DNA of 64,000 bases from Paraburkholderia nodosa DSM 21604 (GTDB lineage Bacteria; Pseudomonadota; Gammaproteobacteria; Burkholderiales; Burkholderiaceae). The stretch spans positions 1-64,000 of the forward strand of contig NZ_JAFA01000042.1 in the NCBI RefSeq assembly GCF_000519185.1. The letters run 5' to 3'. Of this stretch, positions 52,654 to 62,965 are shown piece by piece (positions within the stretch are counted from its first letter, which is position 1; each line of letters begins with the position of its first letter). A program made the position numbers and the translations under genes. The notes under the pieces were generated by a model. It was not told where the DNA came from, searched no databases, and saw only the letters and a list, made by a program, of their open reading frames with translations.

Positions 52654-54889
52654 GGTTGGCTCCTTGGCTCACGCCAGGGTTCGCGCTTTCGTTGCCCGCA
52701 TACGCCGCGAGCGGCGATTGCGGATCGATCAGCGCGGTGCGGATGAAATGCAGATGGCTCTGGATGCGCTGCAACTGGTGGCGCTCTTCGCGCGGCGGCG
52801 CGTCGCCACGCTCGGTGGCGCTCGTCGCTTCAGGCTTCCACATGCCTTGCAGCACGGCCTGGCTTGCGTCGATGGCGCGCACCGTTGCCGCAAGCGCGTC
52901 GCGGTAGCGCGCCTCGCTCGGGCGATCGAAGAGTGCGCTCACGGACTTGAGCGTCGCGTCGATCGCCACGCGCCATGCGGTTCCCCGCGCGTATTGCGGA
53001 TGCGTGGGCAAGGTGGAGAGTTCGTGGCGCAGATCGAGCGCGGCGTTGCCCACTTCGAGCGTCGAGAAGAGCCAGCGCAGCGTGTCGCGGCGTTGCGCGT
53101 CGTCGTTGCCGGCGATCGCCGAGAGCTGAAACATCAGGTCGCGCGCGCCGCTCTCGAAGCGGTTGCGCAGTCCCTTCAGGCGCGCGCGGCAAGCATGCAC
53201 GGCGCCGCCGCGCAGGTCGGCGAGCAGACGCCGGCGCAGCCACGGCGTGGAAGGCGGCAGGAACACGGCGAACGCCAGTGCCGAGACCGCCATCGACGCG
53301 ATGAGTGCGAGCGCGTCGTTCATATAGCTGCTCGGGTTGTACTGCACGAGGTTGTCCGGCCCCGCGAGAAAGCACAGGAAAATGCAGTAGCCCACGCCGT
53401 AGCCCGCGTACTTCGGGCGCGTCGTGAGGAACACGCCGAACCCGAGCGCAGGGGCGAGCGCGACGCACAGCATGACGAAACCGTCGATATGCGGAAACAC
53501 GCCGAATGTGAGAATCATGCCGACGACCGAGGCGAGCACGGTGCCGAGCGCCATCTGCGTCGCCATGCGCGAGGGCTGCGGCGCGGACGAGGCGAGCGCG
53601 CAGGTCGCGGCGGCATTGAGCACGAGGTTCGTGCCGCTCGGCCACGCGGTGGCGATCCAGAACGCGCCGAGCAGCGTCATCACGATGGCGGCGCGCAGGC
53701 CCGCCACGCCCGCCGCGATCAGGTTCGTCTTCGGCACGTAGCGCGCGATCCATTTTTCGCGCGAGTGCGTATCGACGGCGAGCGACGCGTAGGTGGCCGT
53801 GTACTCGGTCATCTCGTGCACGAAGCGGTAGAACAGTTCCGTGGCGGTGTCGAAGTCGAGCAGGCGCGCATCGCCTTGTGCTTCGAGCCCGGCGCGCGTG
53901 GCGCGCACGCGCTTCGGCAGCGCCGAGCGGTAGTCGTCGAGCTGCTTCGAGACATGCGTCGCGTCGGCAGCCGTGAGCACCGGCTCGCCCGCTTTGGCGA
54001 ACAGCGGCGCGATCTCGCGGAAGTACGGTTCGAGCGCAGCGACGGTGGCCGGGGAGCCATCCGCGCGCAGACGGTTCATCAACTGATGCAGCGCGTGAAA
54101 GCGCGTGGAGACCGTCATGAACTCGGTGTTCAGGCGCGCGAGACGGCCCGAGCGCATCCGCGCGTCGGGCGACTCGAACACGGCCATGCTGCGGCTCGCT
54201 TCGAGACCCACGACGTCGGCGACGAAGCGCGCATTGCTCGCTTCGATGTGCGAACGATCGATACGCCCGGCAAGCGCCGCCGAAACGTAATCGACGAACG
54301 ACGAGAAACGGCGCCGCACGCTCGAGCGCAGCAGCTCGCCCGTAAACTGCGGAAACACCACCGCGCTGACGAAGCCCGAGCAAAGGATGCCGATCGAGAT
54401 CTCGCCCACGCGCGTCATCGCCGACATGAACGCGCCGTCGGGATGCTGCGAGGCCGGAATGCCGATCAGCGCCGCCGTATAGCCCGCAAGCACGAAGCCG
54501 TACGAGCGGAAGTTGCGGTTGCGCGCGGCGCCCGCGGTGCACAGGCCGACCCACAGCGCCGTCGAGACGATGAAGAGCTCCGGCTGCTGCGCGAAGAGGC
54601 CGATCAGCGCGAGCATCACGACGAGGCCCACGAGCGTGCCGCACAGCCGGTAGAAGCTCTTTGCGAACACGGGACCGCTTTGCGGCTGCATCACGATGAA
54701 CACGGTGGTCATGGCCGTGCGCGGCTGCGGCAGATCGAGCTTCATGGCGATGCCGAGCGCGAGCAGCGCAGCGGCAATCGCCTTGAAGAGATAGATCCAG
54801 ACGAGGCCGTCGGTACGCGCCCAGTCGGCGAGCGCGGCGTAGAGGCTTTGGCCGCCCGGCTGCGAGGGTGAGGAGGTGGACGCTTGCAT
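52643..54889 (-). CDS. FUSC-family efflux pump (AaeB-like)
   Basis: A 748-aa protein with two repeats of six helices, each followed by a cytosolic segment. N-terminal helices begin WIYLFKAIAAALLALGIAMK; family motif PRTAMTTVFIVMQPQSGPVF (residues about 54-73). The second repeat has NLIAAGVAGLRAAIVMTLLG. E. coli AaeB exports hydroxylated aromatic acids such as p-hydroxybenzoate. It follows the outer-membrane factor gene by 11 bp, with GAGG overlapping that gene's stop. Confidence 0.92.
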   Translation of the reverse strand: MQASTSSPSQPGGQSLYAALADWARTDGLVWIYLFKAIAAALLALGIAMKLDLPQPRTAMTTVFIVMQPQSGPVFAKSFYRLCGTLVGLVVMLALIGLFAQQPELFIVSTALWVGLCTAGAARNRNFRSYGFVLAGYTAALIGIPASQHPDGAFMSAMTRVGEISIGILCSGFVSAVVFPQFTGELLRSSVRRRFSSFVDYVSAALAGRIDRSHIEASNARFVADVVGLEASRSMAVFESPDARMRSGRLARLNTEFMTVSTRFHALHQLMNRLRADGSPATVAALEPYFREIAPLFAKAGEPVLTAADATHVSKQLDDYRSALPKRVRATRAGLEAQGDARLLDFDTATELFYRFVHEMTEYTATYASLAVDTHSREKWIARYVPKTNLIAAGVAGLRAAIVMTLLGAFWIATAWPSGTNLVLNAAATCALASSAPQPSRMATQMALGTVLASVVGMILTFGVFPHIDGFVMLCVALAPALGFGVFLTTRPKYAGYGVGYCIFLCFLAGPDNLVQYNPSSYMNDALALIASMAVSALAFAVFLPPSTPWLRRRLLADLRGGAVHACRARLKGLRNRFESGARDLMFQLSAIAGNDDAQRRDTLRWLFSTLEVGNAALDLRHELSTLPTHPQYARGTAWRVAIDATLKSVSALFDRPSEARYRDALAATVRAIDASQAVLQGMWKPEATSATERGDAPPREERHQLQRIQSHLHFIRTALIDPQSPLAAYAGNESANPGVSQGANHAS

Positions 54890-54900
54890 TGTCGGCTGCC

Positions 54901-56529
54901 TCAGTGCGCCGCGCCGGTTGCGCCGGCGTTGCCGGACGCGCTCGCATCGGCGGCGTCGGGTCCGGACGAAGCGTGCGAGCCGCGCGGCGCGAGCAGCGCC
55001 GCGGGCATGAGCGGCACGTCGCGCGTCTTCTTGCCGTGCGCCGGGAGTTGCTCGGCTTCGGTCGGGCCTTTCGCTGCGGCATCGCTCGAGGCGTCGATCA
55101 TGCCGCCGCCGAGCGCCGCGACGAGCGTGGCGTGTGCGGCCAGCCGGTCGGCCTGGATGTGCGCGACGCCTTCCTGCGCGCGCAGCAACTGCGTTTGCGC
55201 AATCAGCACGTTCACATAGTCGGTCAGGCCGCGGCGGAAGCCTTCCTGCGCGAGATCGTAATTGCGCTGCGCGGCGGCGACCGAGCGGTGCGCGTCGTCT
55301 TCCTGGGTCGCGAGCGAGCGCATCCGCACCACTTGATCGGCGATTTCCTTGAGCGCGGTGACGATCGTCTGGTTGTACTGATCGACAGCGATGTCGTACG
55401 CGGCGGACTGCGCGCCGAGCTGCGCGCGCAGGCGTCCGCCGTCGAAAATCGGCAGCGAGAACGCGGGGCCGCCCGCATAGCTGCCGCTCATCGACTTGAG
55501 GAACTGGAACAGCGGGCCGGCCGCCGCGTAGCCGCCCATCGAGACGAGCAGGTTCACGTTCGGATAGAAGTCGGCCTTCGCGACGTCGATGCCGCGCGCC
55601 TGCGCGGCGACGAGCCAGCGCGCCGCGACCACGTCGGGGCGATAGCCGATCAACTGGGCGGGCAATGCCGAGGGCAGGCCCGCGGGCGCGGCGAGCGAGA
55701 GCGCAGGGCGCTCGATCGACTCACCGGCGCCCGGGCCCTTGCCCGCGAGCGCCGCGAGCTGGTTCTTGCCGAGCGCGATGGATTCTTCGAGCGCGTCGAT
55801 CTGGCGTTCGTACTCGGGCAGCGGCGTTTGCGCCTGGCTCACTTCGAGCTGGGTGCCGATGCCGCCCGCCAGGCGCTTTTGCGCGAGCGCGAGAATGCGC
55901 TGCTGCTGGCCGAGCGTTTGCTTCGCAATGTCGAGCAATGCGTAGTTCATCGACATCTCGATGTAGGTGCGCGTGACATTGACTTCGAGTTCGAGCTGCG
56001 CCGCGCGCGCATCGGCGGCGCTGGCGTGGGCCACGTCGAGCGCGCGCTCGGCGTTGTTCTTGTCCTGGCCCCAGAGGTCGAGGTGATACGACAGGCCGAG
56101 CGTAGCCGTGTTGTTCCAGGTGTTTGCGCCCGCGAGCGGTCCCGGCCCGTAGTAGACGTTGTCGGACCATTGCTGGCGCTGGATGGACATGCTGCCGTTG
56201 ATTTGCGGCAGGAGCCCGGCCTGGGCCACGCCCACCATCGAGCGCGCTTCGCGCACGCGCGCCTGGGCGGCGGCAAGCGAGGGGTTGCCGGCCACGGAGG
56301 CTTCGATCCAGGCGTTCAGTTGAGGGTCGTTATAGCCGCGCCACCAGTCGCTGGCGGGCCAGCCGGCGTCGGTATTGGCCGCGCGGATCGCCGAGCCGGC
56401 GTCGAGTTGCCCGGCTTCGGCCTGTTTCGCTTGCGGTGCGATGCCCCCGGTACTGGCGCAGCCCGCGATTATCAACGAGAACGTAAGAACCGTGAGTGCG
56501 GCTAGTCCTTTCGGTACCGGAGACTGCAC
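54901..56529 (-). CDS. RND/FUSC-associated outer-membrane factor, NodT family lipoprotein
   Basis: A 542-aa TolC-like channel with a lipoprotein signal (LIIAGCAS, Cys24) and two OEP repeats (PQLNAWIEASVAGNPSLAAAQ; FPILDG-like FSLPIFDGGRLRAQLGAQSA). NodT-type markers include DWWRGYNDPQLN. The C-terminus has a long Ala/Ser/Gly-rich tail of about 60 residues beyond the usual family end. First gene of the operon: outer-membrane factor, FUSC pump, DUF1656, HlyD, an entire tripartite exporter. Confidence 0.93.
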   Translation of the reverse strand: MQSPVPKGLAALTVLTFSLIIAGCASTGGIAPQAKQAEAGQLDAGSAIRAANTDAGWPASDWWRGYNDPQLNAWIEASVAGNPSLAAAQARVREARSMVGVAQAGLLPQINGSMSIQRQQWSDNVYYGPGPLAGANTWNNTATLGLSYHLDLWGQDKNNAERALDVAHASAADARAAQLELEVNVTRTYIEMSMNYALLDIAKQTLGQQQRILALAQKRLAGGIGTQLEVSQAQTPLPEYERQIDALEESIALGKNQLAALAGKGPGAGESIERPALSLAAPAGLPSALPAQLIGYRPDVVAARWLVAAQARGIDVAKADFYPNVNLLVSMGGYAAAGPLFQFLKSMSGSYAGGPAFSLPIFDGGRLRAQLGAQSAAYDIAVDQYNQTIVTALKEIADQVVRMRSLATQEDDAHRSVAAAQRNYDLAQEGFRRGLTDYVNVLIAQTQLLRAQEGVAHIQADRLAAHATLVAALGGGMIDASSDAAAKGPTEAEQLPAHGKKTRDVPLMPAALLAPRGSHASSGPDAADASASGNAGATGAAH

Positions 56530-56621
56530 GATTTACTCCTTATCTTGGCTATGAATCACTGTGCGTCATTATATTTTTTGCGCGATTGATGAATAACCGG
56601 TAAGGATGCAAGGCATTTTTA

Positions 56622-56664
56622 CGAAACGTGAGACAATCGATCTTGCGAAATATGAAACAATTCG
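56622..56664. promoter_or_regulatory. LysR-type operator repeats
   Basis: Two direct repeats, CGAAACGTGAGACAAT (56622-56637) and CGAAATATGAAACAAT (56646-56661), are 13/16 identical with a 24-bp period. The second also closes as an inverted repeat CGAA...TTCG (56646-56664). They sit in the 156-bp divergent region between the efflux operon and its LysR gene. These are likely regulator binding sites. Confidence 0.5.
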
Positions 56665-56685
56665 TGTGTCAGAAAGAGGATTGGT

Positions 56686-57624
56686 ATGGATACGCTTCAA
56701 AACATGCGTGTATTCGTCCGGGTGGTGGAAGCGGGCAGCTTCACGGGCGCGGCGCAATACCTGAACACGACCACGGCTTACGCTTCGCGCGCGGTTTCCG
56801 ATCTGGAGGCGCATCTGCGCACGCGCCTCTTGAACCGCACGACCCGCCGCATCGCGCTCACCGAGGCGGGCGAGCGCTACCTGCAGCGCTGCGAGCAGAT
56901 CCTGGCTTACGTCGATCAGGCTGAAGCGGAAGCCGGCGACGCGCATGCGCGCCCTTCGGGCAAGCTCAAGGTCCACGCGATGACGAGCTTCGGCCAGCAC
57001 TATGTGGTGCCGGCGGTGGGGCAGTATCAGCAGCTGTATCCCGACGTGCACGTGGAACTCACGCTCGCGCAGCGCATGCCGGACCTGCTCGACGAGGGTT
57101 ATGACGTGGCCCTCGTGCTCGCGACCGATCTGCCGGATTCCGGTTTCGTGTCGCAGCGGCTCGCGAGCGCGTGCAGCATCGCGGTTGCCTCACCGGCGTA
57201 TCTGGAAAAGCGCGGCGTACCGCAAAAGCCCGCCGATCTCGCGAACCACACCTGCCTGCAGATGGTGACGCCCGTATTCCCGACCGCGCAGTGGCAGTTC
57301 ACGGGCCCCGAAGGCGAGATCACGGTCGATCTCGGTCCGGCGACCTTCCAGGTGAACGTGGCGGAGGCGATGGCGGTGGCCGTGCGCGAGGGCATGGGCG
57401 TGGGCCTGCTGCCGATCTATTCGGCGATCAGCGGTCTGCGCAGCGGCGCGCTGCAATGGATCCTGCCGGAGTACAAGTCGCAGGAGATGAATGTCTTTGC
57501 GGTATACCCGTCGCGCCAGTATCTCGACGCGAAGATCCGCACATGGGTCGAGCTGCTGCGCGAGAGCATGCCTTCGACGCTCGCGCGGGATCAGAACGAA
57601 CTGCGGCAGTTCGCGCGCACTTGA
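56686..57624 (+). CDS. LysR-family regulator of the efflux operon (AaeR-like)
   Basis: A 312-aa regulator: MDTLQNMRVFVRVVEAGSFT, then AAQYLNTTTAYASRAVSDLE (recognition helix) and TRRIALTEAGERYLQRCEQI, followed by the effector domain (GKLKVHAMTSFGQHYVVPAV). It belongs to the CrgA/AaeR-type clade. It is divergent from the aae-like operon, so it probably activates that operon in response to an aromatic acid. RBS AGAGGA precedes the ATG. Confidence 0.93.
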   Translation: MDTLQNMRVFVRVVEAGSFTGAAQYLNTTTAYASRAVSDLEAHLRTRLLNRTTRRIALTEAGERYLQRCEQILAYVDQAEAEAGDAHARPSGKLKVHAMTSFGQHYVVPAVGQYQQLYPDVHVELTLAQRMPDLLDEGYDVALVLATDLPDSGFVSQRLASACSIAVASPAYLEKRGVPQKPADLANHTCLQMVTPVFPTAQWQFTGPEGEITVDLGPATFQVNVAEAMAVAVREGMGVGLLPIYSAISGLRSGALQWILPEYKSQEMNVFAVYPSRQYLDAKIRTWVELLRESMPSTLARDQNELRQFART

Positions 57625-57785
57625 GGCGGCGGGGCTTGCGCCCGATCAAAGGGCGCGCGCGGGCTGTGACGGCCTGTTACAGCTTGCGCAGATGGCAACA
57701 CTTCCTTACGCCCGGCGGCGCGGCGGCTTGGTAAGGTAGCGGGACTGTTTCACGCAACCTCTTTTTGCCAACACCGGGAACTCGA

Positions 57786-57929
57786 ATGGATACGCATCTG
57801 ATGATCGGCATCGCCGTGATGATGGGCCTGATCGGCATCGCGGCATCGCGCGATCTGCTGCGCATGCGCCGCGCGCAGCTTCAGCCTGCGACGCTGCGCG
57901 TGCGCCGCGACGACGCACGTATGCACTAA
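57786..57929 (+). CDS. small single-pass membrane protein, 47 aa
   Basis: MDTHLMIGIAVMMGLIGIAA forms one helix (about residues 4-21), followed by an Arg-rich tail (RDLLRMRRAQLQ, RVRRDDARMH). GGGA lies 6 bases before the ATG. The layout, short hydrophobic N-terminus and basic cytosolic tail, parallels the 57-aa protein near the window start, though the sequences are not alike. No family recognised. The 160-bp gap before it holds nothing visible. Confidence 0.5.
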   Translation: MDTHLMIGIAVMMGLIGIAASRDLLRMRRAQLQPATLRVRRDDARMH

Positions 57930-57951
57930 AGCTGCGGGCGCGTTCGCCTCG

Positions 57952-58761
57952 CTAGACTTCCACCACCTTGTCCCACGCAAAGGCCGGATTCTCCGGCTGC
58001 CCCGTGCGGCGGTCACGATAGCCGCGCGGATTGCAGACCACGCGCGTGCCGTTGACCGTGTAATCGAAGCACGTATGCGTGTGGCCATGTATCCATAGCG
58101 CGACTGGCGCGCGCACCAGCGCGTCGAGATCGCTCACGAATCCCGCCGACACCCGATCTTCCGCGTAGCGCGGCGCGAGGCTCTGCCTGTGCGGCGCGTG
58201 GTGTGTGACGACGATCGTCTCGCCCGCGAAGGGCTTCGCCAGTTCCGCTTCGAGCCATGCGCGCGAACGCGCATGGAGCGCGAGCGAGTCGGCCGGCGTG
58301 AAGTCGCGCGCGAGCGCTTGCGGGCTATCCGGCCAGGACACCTGGATCAATCCGCGAAAGTCGAGCATCACGCGCATCGCAGCCGCAATGGCGGCTTCAC
58401 GCGCGGCATCGTCGGCGCCAAAGAGTGCAAAGTCCGCCCATAGCGTCGTGCCGAGCACGCGAAAGCGGCCCGCCGGATCGACGTATACGCCGTCGTTGAG
58501 GAAGTGCACGTTGTCGAGCGTGGAGGCGGCGTCGCGCATCGCCGTTTCCAGCGCGCCGAGATCGCCGTCGTAGTACTCGTGATTGCCGGGCACGTACACC
58601 ACCGGCACCTGCGGATCGAACGTTTCCGCCGCCCAGCGCAGCCCGAGCCCATGATTGTGGATGTCGCCCGCGAGCACGACGAGATCGGCCTGCGCATGCG
58701 GGATCGTGTCGGGCTCGTCGTTTTCCAGATGCAGGTCGGACAGCACACGGATCTTCAACAC
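57952..58761 (-). CDS. metallophosphoesterase
   Basis: A 269-aa calcineurin-like phosphoesterase with the five family blocks: SDLHLE, LAGDIHNHG, VPGNHEYY, VTHHAPH and IHGHTHTCFDY. All metal ligands are present. Substrate unknown. The start is a GTG with GGAG 8 nt upstream. It lies 27 bp downstream of the FAD oxidase gene in the same orientation, so co-transcription is possible. Confidence 0.9.
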   Translation of the reverse strand: MLKIRVLSDLHLENDEPDTIPHAQADLVVLAGDIHNHGLGLRWAAETFDPQVPVVYVPGNHEYYDGDLGALETAMRDAASTLDNVHFLNDGVYVDPAGRFRVLGTTLWADFALFGADDAAREAAIAAAMRVMLDFRGLIQVSWPDSPQALARDFTPADSLALHARSRAWLEAELAKPFAGETIVVTHHAPHRQSLAPRYAEDRVSAGFVSDLDALVRAPVALWIHGHTHTCFDYTVNGTRVVCNPRGYRDRRTGQPENPAFAWDKVVEV

Positions 58762-58788
58762 GATGTCGGCTCCTTGCGTCCCGCGCGT

Positions 58789-60225
58789 TCAGCGCAGCAC
58801 TTTCCCCGGATTCATCAGGTTCAGCGGATCGAGCGCGGTCTTGATCGCGCGCATCAGCGTGAGTTCGACCTCGCTCTTGTAGTGCATGTTCTCGTCGATC
58901 TTCAACTGCCCGAGGCCGTGTTCCGCGCTGATCGTGCCGCGATGGCGATCCACGCTGTCGTAGACGATGCGGTTCAGCGTCTTCTCGTTTTCGGCGAGGA
59001 AGCGCTTCGGGTCGCCGCCTTCGGGCGCCTGCACGTTGTAGTGCAGATTGCCGTCGCCGAGATGGCCGAAGGTGACCATGCGCGCTCCAGGCACCGCGCG
59101 GGCGATTTCGGCGTCGGTTTCCTCGATGAAATGGCCGATGCGCGAGATCGGCACACCGATATCGTGCTTGATGTTCAACCCTTCCTGGGCCTGCGCGAGC
59201 GGAATGTGCTCGCGGATATTCCAGAACGCCTGCGACTGCGCGAGGCTTTCCGCGACCACCGCGTCTTCCACGAGACCTTGTTCGAGCGCTTCTTCCATGA
59301 GCCGCTCGAAGAGCGCGCGCGCGTGTTCTTCGCTTTCGTTGTCCGACAGTTCGAGCAGCACCACCTGCGCGTGATGCGCCGCGAACGGATAGCGCAGTTG
59401 CGGGAAATGACGGCCGACGAGCGCCATGCAGAAGTCCGACATCAGCTCGAAGCCCGTGAGCAGTGGCCCGGCGTAGCGCTGCGCGAGCGCGAGGAAGTCG
59501 AGCGCCGCATGGGCCGAGCCGAGCGCGGCGAGCGCGGTGACGCGCGCGGCCGGCAGCGGATGCAGCTTCATCACGGCGGCGGTGATGATGCCGAGCGTGC
59601 CTTCCGCGCCAATGAAGAGATCGCGCAGATCGTAGCCGGTGTTGTCCTTGCGCAGCCCGCGCAGGCCGTCCCAGATCTCGCCTTGCGGCGTGACGACTTC
59701 GAGACCGAGACACAGCTCGCGCGTGTTGCCATAGCGCAGCACGCCGGTGCCGCCCGCATTGGTCGAGAGATTGCCGCCGATCGTGCAGCTGCCTTCGGCC
59801 GCGAGCGAAAGCGGGAACAATCGGCTCGCATCCTTTGCGCGCGCCTGCACTTCGGCGAGGATCACGCCGGCTTCGACGGTGATCGTGTTGTTGTGTGGAT
59901 CGATTTCGCGCACGCGGTTCAGGCGGCGCAGGCTCAGCACCGCCTGGTTGCCGCTCACGTCCGGCGTCGCGCCGCCCGCGAGTCCCGTGTTGCCGCCTTG
60001 CGGCACGAGCGCCACGCGATGCTCATGCGCGAGCTTCACGACACTGGCGACTTCCTGCGCATTGGCCGGGCAGAGCACGGCGAAGGCCGCGCCCTGGTAG
60101 CGACGGCGCCAGTCGGCGAGGTAGGGCGCGGTGTCGTGCGCGTCAGTCAGCACGTATTGCGTGCCGATGGCGGCGGCGCAGGCGTCGAGAAAGGCTTGGC
60201 AGGCGATCGGGGTGGAGTCGGTCAT
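58789..60225 (-). CDS. FAD-linked oxidase (D-lactate / D-2-hydroxyacid dehydrogenase, GlcD-like)
   Basis: A 478-aa flavoenzyme: N-terminal FAD_binding_4 domain with VPQGGNTGLAGGATPDVSGN (residues about 75-94), LSTNAGGTGVLRYGNTRELCLGLEVV and LRKDNTGYDLRDLFIGAEGTLGI. The C-terminal FAD-oxidase domain has TFGHLGDGNLHYNV and GTISAEHGLGQLK. It oxidises a D-2-hydroxyacid. It has neither signal peptide nor iron-sulfur domain, so electrons probably go to an acceptor such as ETF. The exact substrate (lactate, 2-hydroxyglutarate, glycolate) is not fixed. Confidence 0.9.
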   Translation of the reverse strand: MTDSTPIACQAFLDACAAAIGTQYVLTDAHDTAPYLADWRRRYQGAAFAVLCPANAQEVASVVKLAHEHRVALVPQGGNTGLAGGATPDVSGNQAVLSLRRLNRVREIDPHNNTITVEAGVILAEVQARAKDASRLFPLSLAAEGSCTIGGNLSTNAGGTGVLRYGNTRELCLGLEVVTPQGEIWDGLRGLRKDNTGYDLRDLFIGAEGTLGIITAAVMKLHPLPAARVTALAALGSAHAALDFLALAQRYAGPLLTGFELMSDFCMALVGRHFPQLRYPFAAHHAQVVLLELSDNESEEHARALFERLMEEALEQGLVEDAVVAESLAQSQAFWNIREHIPLAQAQEGLNIKHDIGVPISRIGHFIEETDAEIARAVPGARMVTFGHLGDGNLHYNVQAPEGGDPKRFLAENEKTLNRIVYDSVDRHRGTISAEHGLGQLKIDENMHYKSEVELTLMRAIKTALDPLNLMNPGKVLR

Positions 60226-60369
60226 GGTGTCTCGGAAATTCGCGCCCGAGCTGGACTGGCTCGCGGCGCGATTGTCGTGAAATCGCGAGGCTCAAATGGC
60301 TAGTTTGACACGGCGATAGCCTTCACGCAGCGCTCGCGAACAAGGCGGTTGCGGCGTGCAAGGAGTCGC

Positions 60370-61424
<1,055 letters not shown>

Positions 61425-61618
61425 TTATAGGGGTTGGGTTTGCCGCCGCAGCGGCGCACCGGCGAGCGAGGCGCGCGTCACGTGCAAATCATGGGCAAAT
61501 AGGTACACTGCGTGCGCGCGGAATCTGCGGCAAAACGCGGCGTCAATCGCGGCAGGAAGAAGCGGCATCAAGAAAGCGCGGCAATCAAAGTGTTCACGGT
61601 GGCGAGGAAAGCGGGCCA

Positions 61619-62920
61619 ATGGATGTGCTGTCGACGGTGAAGATCGATCTGGACATCGTGAAGCGCCTCGCGCGTTTCGCGGTGCGGCGCAGTCGCGAAG
61701 ATCGCATTCCGCAGGTCGCGGGCAGCCTCACGTTCACCACGCTGCTCTCGCTCGTGCCGCTCGCCACGGTCGCATTTGCGCTCTTCACCGCGTTCCCGAT
61801 CTTCGCTTCGTTCCAGAACTCGCTGCAGGCCTTTCTCGCCGACCACCTCATGCCGGCGCAGATCAACAGCCAGATCTTCAAGTACCTGAATCAGTTCGCC
61901 TCGAAGGCCAAGGGTCTCACGACGATGGGCATGATCGTGCTCTTCGTCACGTCGGTCATGACGATGATGACCGTGGAGTCGGCCTTCAACCTGATCTGGC
62001 GCGTGCGCAAGGCGCGCCCGTTCGCGCAGCGCGTGCTCGTCTACTGGGCCATCCTCACGCTCGGGCCGATTCTGATCGGCGTGAGCCTGTCGATCTCCTC
62101 GTACGTGTTCACGCGTTCGGCCGTGATCGCGACCGAGCAGCACGTTTCGGGCCTCCTCGACTGGATGCTGTTCGGCGCCTCGCTGCCGCTTACGGCGCTC
62201 GCGTTCACGATGCTCTATGTGTATCTGCCGAACTGCCGCGTGCAGTGGCGCGACGCATTGGTTGGCGGCATCGCCGCGGCGATCGCCTTCGAGGCGGCCA
62301 AGCGCGGCTTTGGCTACTACGTGCGGCGCATTCCGACCTACACGGCGGTTTATGGCGCCTTCGCGGCCGCGCCGATGTTCCTGCTGTGGATGTACCTGAG
62401 CTGGTTCATCACGCTCGTGGGCGCGATGATCACCTCGGCGCTGCCCGAAATCCGCACCGGGCGCTTCGACCGGCCGCGCTTTCCGGGCAGCGATCTGCTC
62501 GACGCGCTCGAACTGCTCGCGGGTCTCGCCGATGCGCGAGAGGCGGGCGAGCCGGGCCGCACGACCGAACAACTCGCGCAGCTGCTGCGGCGCGATCTGG
62601 CCACGGTAACGCGCCTGATCGACGGCCTCGAAGAGGATGAACTCGTGGGGCGTCTCGAGCAGGAGGAGCGCGCGAAAACGCTGTTCCTGCTGATCGGCAA
62701 TCCCGCGCGCATTTCGGTGACGCGCATCTTCGACCGCTTCGCGATCGATCGCAAGGAACTCGCGTATCAGCTCAAGTCGAGCAGTATCGACGCGCACCTG
62801 CTGCTGGGTGCGCTCGACAACGACAAGCTCTCGATTTCACTCGCGTCGCTGCTCGCGACGCGGCGCTTCCCGGCGCTCACGGAGGAACATCCGCCGGTGC
62901 TCCCGCATCCGGCGGCGTGA
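61619..62920 (+). CDS. YihY/BrkB family inner-membrane protein with C-terminal helix-turn-helix-like extension
   Basis: A 433-aa protein: six membrane helices with the YihY signature RIPQVAGSLTFTTLLSLVPL (residues about 28-47), FAFTMLYVYLPN-like and YGAFAAAPMFLLWMYLSWFI. After about residue 280 comes a soluble part of some 150 residues. It includes TTEQLAQLLRRDLATVTRLI and DGLEEDELVGRLEQEERAKT, which looks like a winged helix. E. coli YihY (290 aa) lacks this; longer versions are usual in betaproteobacteria. Formerly annotated as ribonuclease BN by mistake. Function unknown. The start at 61619 is set by family alignment; its RBS is weak. Confidence 0.9.
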   Translation: MDVLSTVKIDLDIVKRLARFAVRRSREDRIPQVAGSLTFTTLLSLVPLATVAFALFTAFPIFASFQNSLQAFLADHLMPAQINSQIFKYLNQFASKAKGLTTMGMIVLFVTSVMTMMTVESAFNLIWRVRKARPFAQRVLVYWAILTLGPILIGVSLSISSYVFTRSAVIATEQHVSGLLDWMLFGASLPLTALAFTMLYVYLPNCRVQWRDALVGGIAAAIAFEAAKRGFGYYVRRIPTYTAVYGAFAAAPMFLLWMYLSWFITLVGAMITSALPEIRTGRFDRPRFPGSDLLDALELLAGLADAREAGEPGRTTEQLAQLLRRDLATVTRLIDGLEEDELVGRLEQEERAKTLFLLIGNPARISVTRIFDRFAIDRKELAYQLKSSSIDAHLLLGALDNDKLSISLASLLATRRFPALTEEHPPVLPHPAA

Positions 62921-62965
62921 CGATGCGGCGCGCCCATGAGAGGCGCGCCGTCGCATCGGATTCGA

